Source: Phyllobacteriaceae bacterium UBA1059 (GTDB lineage Bacteria; Pseudomonadota; Alphaproteobacteria; Rhizobiales; Rhizobiaceae). From it: DNA of 11,134 bases. The DNA is taken from assembly GCA_002316345.1 (NCBI GenBank), contig DCDI01000207.1, positions 1 through 11,134 on the forward strand. The letters are read 5' to 3'. This document shows positions 7,101-11,134 of the stretch, one piece after another (the first letter of the stretch is position 1; the number at the start of each line of letters is the position of its first letter). A model generated the notes under the pieces. That model was given only the letters and a program-made list of their open reading frames with translations. It searched no databases and was not told the DNA's origin. A program made the position numbers and the translations under genes.

Positions 7101-7667
7101 CGTGAAGCCCAGGGGCTTGGGTTGGGGCTGTCGATCGTGGACCGTATAGCGCGCGTGTTGCGCCTCGAAATCCAGATCGAGTCGCATAAGGGGCGCGGCA
7201 CGCGGTTTTCGGTGATCCTCCCTCGTGCCGAGCCGCCGTCGCTTGCAGCCGACCAGGCTGCCTTGTCCGCGCCCGTTCCAGGTGCGGCCGACGTCGCCGG
7301 GCTGAAGATCCTTTGCATCGACAACGACCCGCAGATCCTAGATGCCATGAAACGGCTGCTGGAAGGCTGGGGTTGCGACGTGAGCATTGCCTTGAATTCG
7401 CAAGGCGCGCTGGCGTTCGAGTTGGTGCCCGACATGATGCTGGTGGATTACCACCTCGACAACGAGACCGGTCTCGACGCGGTGACCGCCATGCGCGCCA
7501 AGCACAAGCTGTTCATCCCAGCCGTGCTGGTGACGGCCGATCGCGGCGCGGAAGCGCGAAGCGGAGCGACGGCGCTCGACATGACGGTGGTCAACAAGCC
7601 GGTGAAGCCTGCGGTTCTGCGCATGACGCTCGGGCGTCTCAAACGGATGGAAGAAGCGGCCGAGTGA
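4176..7667 (+). CDS. Hybrid sensor histidine kinase with solute-symporter-like membrane domain (SSF-PAS-HisKA-HATPase-REC)
   Basis: A multi-pass inner-membrane sensor of 1163 residues. About residues 5-540 form a sodium/solute symporter (SLC5-like) domain with many hydrophobic helices; LTYAFSLAIYCTSWTFFGSVG near residue 40 is typical. A PAS domain (QMDQGITVFDTDLRLTNWN) spans about 645-760, followed by a coiled coil (ETLEQRVASRTAELTRVNQE). HisKA carries His810 in GHDILQPLNAARL, an H-box variant found in the CbrA/NahK/ErcS' group. The ATPase domain has the N box (NLVSNAIKYT, Asn920 and Asn924), DSGIGI from Asp951 and GLGLGLS from Gly980. The receiver domain has the phospho-acceptor Asp1091 (LVDYHLD) and Lys1141 (NKPVKP), and ends at the C-terminus with no HPt domain. 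All catalytic residues are present, so the protein should be active. Start TTG 4176 rests on the ribosome binding site. The signal sensed is unknown. The facing NarL-type regulator is the likely partner. Confidence 0.93.
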   Translation: MQGWSVVLAALAYVTLLFLVASLGDRRRVAAKSAGGRPLTYAFSLAIYCTSWTFFGSVGLASERNLEFLAIYIGPVLVFVFGYPLLRRIIRIAKSEKITSIADFLAARYGKSFAVASLATMIATLGTIPYIALQLKAISETVSLMVEHYNTRPPDVQFFVGDISLTIAMLLAVFAVLFGTRHADATEHQNGLILAVAVESIVKLASFVAVGVAVTFFLFGGVGPIVEAIGNNPRVQEAVGYNTSLPTWIVTTLLSAFAIVMLPRQFHVTVVENRTDAELRTATRVFPLYLIAINIFVLPIAFAGLTFVGSSTSADLYVLALPLIAGHDGLAMLAFIGGLSAATAMVIVASVALSVMISNDLIIPPFVRRLVQPDRRGVEDWSRLILNVRRASIFIVLLAAFFYYRETTNNTRLASIGLISFAAVAQFAPSFLGGLIWRRANGRGAVLGMLTGIIVWAYTLLLPSLAPADTAILTRGLFGMEALRPQSLFGTVGEPLNHGVLWSLAINTLFFVLGSLSRSAMPLERIQAAIFVPRDINPMPSLRRFRTTVTVDELKDTIARYLGVERTERSFQSFATAGNEPLPGGNEPASMTVVRFSEQLLASAVGSSSSRLILSLLFQRNDRSQKDALRLLDDASEALQHNRDLLQTALDQMDQGITVFDTDLRLTNWNRQFRSLFDLPDSLGQVGVSLHHILRHLADRGDIPADLELTALNRLSSFGTPWRIELKTSGRIIELRSNPMPDGGTVATYSDVTAAVAADLALKRVNETLEQRVASRTAELTRVNQELALAQEVAEEANLSKTRFLAGAGHDILQPLNAARLYCSSLIERAEENDLRQAATNIESSLESVETILGAVLDISRLDAGAQKPNETTFRLDALLKQIQTDFSPMAAEKRLQLRILPSTLAVHTDRNMLRRVIQNLVSNAIKYTRSGRILIGVRRRGKLLEIQVLDSGIGIASNDLNSVFQEFLRLDEGAREAQGLGLGLSIVDRIARVLRLEIQIESHKGRGTRFSVILPRAEPPSLAADQAALSAPVPGAADVAGLKILCIDNDPQILDAMKRLLEGWGCDVSIALNSQGALAFELVPDMMLVDYHLDNETGLDAVTAMRAKHKLFIPAVLVTADRGAEARSGATALDMTVVNKPVKPAVLRMTLGRLKRMEEAAE

Positions 7668-8321
7668 TCAGCTGGCGCTGGGATCGCTGCCCAGCTTCGA
7701 CAGGAGGATCACCGCCTGGGTGCGGCTGTCGACGCCGAGCTTCTGCAGAACCGCTGACACGTGAGCCTTCACCGTCGCTTCCGAGACGTCGAGTTCGAAG
7801 GCGATCTGCTTGTTGAGCAAGCCCGACGCCAGCATGGTCAGAACGCGCGTTTGCTGCGGCGTCAGGCTTTGCAGCCGGCGAATGAGCTGCGAAACTTCGG
7901 CGTCGCCTTCCGTGCCGAGATCGAGATGGGCGGGCGTAGCGACGCCGCCTTCCAGCACCTGGCGGACCGCACCACGGATTTCTTCCATGCTAGCAGATTT
8001 CGAAATAAAGCCGGATGCGCCGAGTTCCAGCGCGCGACGGACCGTTTGCGCGGCATCATGGGCGGACACAACGATCACCGGCGTCGCGGGAAAGGCCGCT
8101 CGCATTGCGACCAGACCCGACAAGCCGCTGGCGCCAGGCATCGACAAGTCGAGCAACAGAAGATCGATGTCGTCCTCGGCCGCCACGATGACTTGCGCGG
8201 CCTCGAAGTCGCCGGCTTCCAGTATTCGGATGTCCTCTCCAAGTCCCACCAGCGCATGTCGCAAAGCGCCGCGAAACAATGGATGATCGTCAGCAATGAC
8301 GAATTTCAGGCTGGATTCCAA
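7668..8321 (-). CDS. NarL/LuxR-type DNA-binding response regulator
   Basis: A cytoplasmic transcription factor of about 217 residues. The N-terminal receiver domain begins LKFVIADDHPLFRGAL with the acidic pair Asp11-Asp12, has phospho-acceptor Asp58 in LLLLDLSMPG and Lys108 in GFISKS. The C-terminal GerE/LuxR helix-turn-helix (SLTPQQTRVLTMLASGLLNKQIAFELDVSEATVKAH, split by conserved positions, about residues 153-209) binds DNA. It resembles the AgmR/ErbR group, whose members are often encoded beside SSF-type kinases. It is not PhoB: the output domain is not an OmpR winged helix. TTG 8321 has GGGAGA about 10 bases upstream; TTG 8339 is possible but lacks a good site. The stop codon directly abuts that of the convergent kinase. 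A promoter-like pair is at 8363-8390. The family is certain; the start is moderately sure. Confidence 0.92.
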   Translation of the reverse strand: MESSLKFVIADDHPLFRGALRHALVGLGEDIRILEAGDFEAAQVIVAAEDDIDLLLLDLSMPGASGLSGLVAMRAAFPATPVIVVSAHDAAQTVRRALELGASGFISKSASMEEIRGAVRQVLEGGVATPAHLDLGTEGDAEVSQLIRRLQSLTPQQTRVLTMLASGLLNKQIAFELDVSEATVKAHVSAVLQKLGVDSRTQAVILLSKLGSDPSAS

Positions 8322-8362
8322 AAGCAGCCGGTCTCCCAAGCGAAGAGTGTCGATCCATGCCT

Positions 8363-8390
8363 ATTATGCGGGCAAGTGCAGCCGAGGCAA
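8363..8390 (-). promoter_or_regulatory. Candidate promoter of the response regulator gene
   Basis: On the minus strand, TTGCCT (8390-8385) and CATAAT (8368-8363) are 16 bases apart, four and five of six consensus matches. A start near 8356 would leave a leader of about 35 bases to TTG 8321. This makes transcription separate from phoU upstream likely. Confidence 0.4.
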
Positions 8391-8460
8391 AGACCTAAAC
8401 GCGGGTAACCGATTGAAGCGCTTGATGCTATAGTCTGTCAGGCGCCTTGAAGTCGCAGGC

Positions 8461-9186
8461 TCACTGAGAAACTGCCATCGGCGCGATGACGTCGTGGCTG
8501 AGATCATCCTTGGGCCGTTCCGTCGGAAGCTGACGGCCGGTCGCGGTGTAATAAACCGTTTCCGCGATGTTGGTCGCATGATCGCCGATGCGCTCGATGT
8601 TCTTGGCGCAGAACAGAAGATGTGTGCAGGGCGCGATGTTGCGCGGATCTTCCATCATATAGGTCAGCAATTCGCGGAACATCGACGTGTACATCTGGTC
8701 GATCTGGTCGTCGCGATCGCGCAAGGAGGCGATGCGGTCTACCGAGCGGCTGGCGAAGATATCCAGCACTTCCTTGAGCTGAGCGAGAGCCAGCGCCGAC
8801 AGCGCTTCCATGCCGCGAAACACACGCAACGGCTGGCGTGCTTCGCTGACGGCCACCACGCGCTTGGCAATGTTCTTGCCGAGATCGCCGATGCGCTCGA
8901 GGTCGCTGGAAATGCGGATCGCGCCGATGATTTCGCGCAGATCATGCGCCAGCGGCTGGCGGCGGGCGATGATGACGATGGCCTTTTCGTCGATCTCGCG
9001 CTGGGCGTCATCCAGCATCTTGTCGTCGCGGATGATGCGTTGCGCCAAGGCGGCATCGGAACTCACCAGCGCCTGCACGGCGCGTTCCACCATGCGCTCG
9101 GCATGACCACCCATGGCGCCAATGCGCGCCGAAAGGAACTTCAGTTCCTCGTCATAGGCGCGAACGATATGCTGCTGAGCGACCAT
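8461..9186 (-). CDS. phoU: Phosphate signalling protein PhoU
   Basis: A cytoplasmic peripheral protein of 241 residues, the normal length, which links the state of the PstSCAB phosphate transporter to the PhoR kinase and represses the Pho response when phosphate is plentiful. Two homologous three-helix halves are seen. Each carries the metal-site motif of the family: ISSDLERIGDLGKNIA near residues 92-107 and CAKNIERIGDHATNIAE near 193-209. The N-terminal AYDEELKFLSARI and the GGHAERMVERAV helix are also typical. The start is the ATG at 9186, and its ribosome binding site is weak. phoR lies 95 bases upstream on the same strand, with hairpins between (9208-9256). No pstSCAB or phoB gene sits beside it, unlike the common phoR-pstSCAB-phoU-phoB order. 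Confidence 0.97.
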   Translation of the reverse strand: MVAQQHIVRAYDEELKFLSARIGAMGGHAERMVERAVQALVSSDAALAQRIIRDDKMLDDAQREIDEKAIVIIARRQPLAHDLREIIGAIRISSDLERIGDLGKNIAKRVVAVSEARQPLRVFRGMEALSALALAQLKEVLDIFASRSVDRIASLRDRDDQIDQMYTSMFRELLTYMMEDPRNIAPCTHLLFCAKNIERIGDHATNIAETVYYTATGRQLPTERPKDDLSHDVIAPMAVSQ

Positions 9187-9207
9187 TGCGGTTCTTGTCC
9201 GATGCAG

Positions 9208-9256
9208 ATGGGAGTCGGATGATTCCCATTCAGATACCTGTTTTGCGTGACAAAAC
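9208..9256 (-). other. Two short hairpins in the phoR-phoU spacer
   Basis: GTTTTG/CAAAAC (9240-9245 and 9251-9256, 5-base loop) and ATGGGA/TCCCAT (9208-9213 and 9224-9229, 10-base loop) lie in the 95-base gap between the phoR stop and the phoU start. Neither is followed by a T run on the minus strand. They may reduce read-through or alter mRNA processing between the two genes. Confidence 0.3.
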
Positions 9257-9281
9257 GACGAATTTTTGCGGCAAGCCAGCC

Positions 9282-10568
9282 CTAATTCGATGATATGGCA
9301 GGCTGATCGGGGAAGAAAACCGTGAACTCCGTGCCTTCCCCAATCTTGGAGCGGATCGACAGACGCGCATTGTGGCGGGTCACGATGTGCTTGACGATTG
9401 CCAGACCCAGACCTGTCCCTTTCTGGTTGCGGCTGGCTTCAGCATCGATCCGGTAGAAGCGCTCGGTGATTCGCGGGATGTGTTCGGCCGGAATGCCCGG
9501 CCCATGATCGCGCACCGAAGCGGCGATGCCGGCTTGCCCGCCTTCCGTAGTCCGGTGGAGTCTTACATCCACGCGTTCGCCGGATCGGCCATATTTACAG
9601 GCGTTTTCCAGAAGGTTCTCGAACACCTGAAACAGTTCGTCGCGGTCGCCCAGAACCTTGGCCTCTCCCTCTTCCAGATCAGTCTCGATCGCCAGGCCGG
9701 CTTCCCTCGCACGCGGGCTGATCGTGGCGATGACCGCTTCAAGGATCGGGCGCAGGTCGGCTGTTTCTCCCGGCTTCAGCATCGGCTTCATTTCCACCCG
9801 CGACAGCGAAAGGAGGTCGTCGATCAGGCGGGCCATGCGACCGGTCTGGTCTTGCATGATGCCAAGGAAACGATCGCGTGCGGCGGCGTCGTTACGGGCC
9901 GGGCCGCGCAGCGTTTCGATGAAGCCGGAAATGGAAGCGAGCGGCGTGCGCAACTCATGGCTGGCATTGGCAATGAAGTCGGCGCGCATCCGGTCGATGC
10001 GCCGCGCTTCGCTGTGATCGCGGAAGATAAGCGCGAACAGGCCGCGCGTTGCATCGAGCCGTGCGACGCTAACGCGGTACACCCGTTCCACGGGAAAGCG
10101 CTCGGCATAATCCACCGGTTCGCTTCCATCGCTGCCGTTCAGCGCATGTTCCACAAGGCTTTGCAGCTCGGGCGCGCGAAACCGCAGTTGCAGCATCGTG
10201 CCGGGGGTTACCGGATCAAAGGCCGAGAGCGCTGCCGGATTGGCATGGATCACCACGCCGTTGCGATCGAATACGATCAGGGGATCGGCGACCGCGCGGG
10301 CCAGATCGAGTTGAGAAAAGCTCGGAGGTGCCTGGACATCCTGGCTCAACCACGGGCCACTATCCGGCAAGGCAATGCTCTTGGCTGCCCGGCCGGACGT
10401 TACCAGCGCGACAAGGATCAGAGCGAGAGCAAAGCCAAGGCTCGGCCAAAGAAGCGTGGGCTGAAGCGTGCACAGCACCGCAATGGCAAGCAAAGCGACA
10501 ACAAGGATCGCCAGCGCCGACACATGCGGACCTCGGTCCCGCCGCCTTTCAAGCCCTTCGGCTGCCAC
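9282..10568 (-). CDS. phoR: Phosphate-regulon sensor histidine kinase PhoR
   Basis: An inner-membrane sensor kinase of 428 residues that phosphorylates PhoB when phosphate is scarce. Two close hydrophobic segments (about residues 17-60) form a hairpin anchor with almost no periplasmic part, as in PhoR. A PAS domain follows (about 89-191, ADPLIVFDRNGVVIHANPAA), then HisKA with His204 in NASHELRTPLASISGF. The ATPase domain has Asn322 (NLLENACKYG), Asp354 (RDHGPGIP), the ERFYRID F box and GTGLGLAIVKH near 384-394. All catalytic residues are present. The frame is open to an ATG at 10637, but GTG 10568 has GGGAGGG 6 bases upstream, and the added residues are low-complexity. The gene is divergent from ppk2, with a PhoB-box-like repeat upstream. 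phoU follows on the same strand. PhoR is far likelier than another PAS kinase because of PhoU. Confidence 0.92.
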   Translation of the reverse strand: MAAEGLERRRDRGPHVSALAILVVALLAIAVLCTLQPTLLWPSLGFALALILVALVTSGRAAKSIALPDSGPWLSQDVQAPPSFSQLDLARAVADPLIVFDRNGVVIHANPAALSAFDPVTPGTMLQLRFRAPELQSLVEHALNGSDGSEPVDYAERFPVERVYRVSVARLDATRGLFALIFRDHSEARRIDRMRADFIANASHELRTPLASISGFIETLRGPARNDAAARDRFLGIMQDQTGRMARLIDDLLSLSRVEMKPMLKPGETADLRPILEAVIATISPRAREAGLAIETDLEEGEAKVLGDRDELFQVFENLLENACKYGRSGERVDVRLHRTTEGGQAGIAASVRDHGPGIPAEHIPRITERFYRIDAEASRNQKGTGLGLAIVKHIVTRHNARLSIRSKIGEGTEFTVFFPDQPAISSN

Positions 10569-10574
10569 GATGCA

Positions 10575-10581
10575 CCCTCCC
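10575..10581 (-). promoter_or_regulatory. Strong ribosome binding site deciding a GTG start for phoR
   Basis: On the minus strand GGGAGGG ends 6 bases before GTG 10568. The alternative ATG at 10637 lacks a comparable site and would place 23 unconserved-looking residues before the membrane anchor. Confidence 0.7.
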
Positions 10582-10649
10582 TTTCCCGCTCCTGCAAGCG
10601 GCCCTGTTTCCAAATCCGGCTCAGGAACTATCTCCATGCATCAGATACC

Positions 10650-10667
10650 ATGACAGGCTGATTGCAG
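10650..10667 (-). promoter_or_regulatory. PhoB-box-like direct repeat between phoR and ppk2
   Basis: On the minus strand CTGCAAT (10667-10661), four bases, and CTGTCAT (10656-10650) form two 7-base direct repeats at an 11-base period, the layout of a Pho box. The second half is a full match to the CTGTCAT consensus and the first matches five of seven positions. It points towards phoR, about 80 bases before the GTG, and it touches the ppk2 ribosome binding site. A clear -10 element was not found downstream. Confidence 0.4.
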
Positions 10668-10676
10668 GAGAACGGG

Positions 10677-11134
10677 ATGAGCGAAAAAATAGCGCCGGCA
10701 AATTTTCCCGACACGGCGGCGGTGACGCTCGAGATCGATGGAACGACCCACCTGTTCGACATCGACGAGCCCGATCTGCCGAACTGGATCGAGGATAACG
10801 AGCTGAGCGCCGGCGGCTTTCCTTACGACAAGGGCATGAAGAAGGACCCGTTCGAAGCACACTTCGACAAGCTTCAGGTCGAGCTGGTCAGACTACAGGA
10901 TTGGCTGCTGAAAACCGGCAAACGCGTGATGATCGTGTTCGAAGGCCGCGACGCCGCGGGCAAAGGCGGTACAATCGGGGCCTTTCGCGCCAACCTCAAT
11001 CCCCGCACGGCGCGCAACGTGGCTCTGCCCAAGCCCACCGAAACCGAGCGCGGCCAGTGGTATTTCCAGCGCTACATCCAGCAGTTTCCGAGTCATGGCG
11101 AGTTCGTGACCTTCGACCGCTCCTGGTACAACCG
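10677..11134 (+). CDS. ppk2: Polyphosphate kinase 2, N-terminal part (3' end outside window)
   Basis: A PPK2-family enzyme that transfers phosphate between polyphosphate and nucleotides (polyphosphate-driven NDP phosphorylation or the reverse). The 152 visible residues are roughly the first half of a protein normally near 300 residues. An acidic N-terminal extension to about residue 50 precedes the kinase core, LQVELVRLQDWLLKTGKRVMIVFEGRDAAGKGGTI divided over 67-100. It includes the Walker A motif GRDAAGKGG (residues 90-98), the NPRTARNVALPKPT segment (lid-side loop) and, at the window edge, the FDRSWYN Walker B region. ATG 10677 has AGGAG 6 bases upstream. It is divergent from phoR, so the intergenic region is shared. 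Which nucleotide it prefers cannot be read from this part. Confidence 0.95.
   Translation, partial: MSEKIAPANFPDTAAVTLEIDGTTHLFDIDEPDLPNWIEDNELSAGGFPYDKGMKKDPFEAHFDKLQVELVRLQDWLLKTGKRVMIVFEGRDAAGKGGTIGAFRANLNPRTARNVALPKPTETERGQWYFQRYIQQFPSHGEFVTFDRSWYN

Noticed and set aside
7668..8321. Reading the regulator next to phoU as PhoB
   Set aside because: The C-terminal domain is a LuxR/GerE helix-turn-helix and not an OmpR-type winged helix, and it faces the SSF-type kinase.
9372..10661. A 429-codon open frame on the + strand opposite phoR
   Set aside because: It mirrors the phoR coding sequence through third-position GC bias and shows no family motif.

Overview
The window looks like chromosomal DNA of a GC-rich alphaproteobacterium, probably Hyphomicrobiales (rhizobia, Devosia and relatives). 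The main support is a C4-pathway 5-aminolevulinate synthase with the alphaproteobacterial sequence pattern, PhoR/PhoU proteins of the same kind, and rhizobia-style palindromic intergenic repeats. The genus assignment is inference only. Both ends are cut: hemA lacks its start at the left edge and ppk2 lacks its C-terminal half at the right edge.

Left part (1-1456): the C-terminal two thirds of hemA, closed by a clear intrinsic terminator, then a small membrane-anchored protein that resembles the TerB helical fold. Centre-left (1457-2287): about 830 bases without a convincing protein gene. This holds two kinds of palindromic repeat (1545-1601, and an inverted pair at 1644-1694 / 1741-1800). It also holds a dense run of eight stem-loops (about 1876-2215), preceded by a promoter-like sequence and ended by a hairpin followed by a T-rich stretch. 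I read this as an unidentified structured RNA on the + strand. G-T pairs that hold only on that strand support the orientation.

Middle (2288-4000, minus strand): a fold-type I aminotransferase and the large mechanosensitive channel MscL, the latter with a good promoter overlapped by a nested inverted repeat. Then comes a 1163-residue hybrid histidine kinase (+) with an N-terminal sodium/solute-symporter-like membrane domain, PAS, HisKA, HATPase and C-terminal receiver domain. A NarL-type response regulator (-) meets it tail to tail with no base between the stop codons. The two probably form a two-component system.

Right part (8461-11134): the phosphate-signalling genes phoR and phoU on the minus strand, with no pst transporter or phoB between or beside them in the window, and a divergent polyphosphate kinase 2. 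A PhoB-box-like direct repeat lies between phoR and ppk2. This end of the window therefore groups phosphate sensing with polyphosphate metabolism. Four of the nine genes appear to use GTG or TTG starts chosen by strong ribosome binding sites, so their N-termini differ from the longest open frames.
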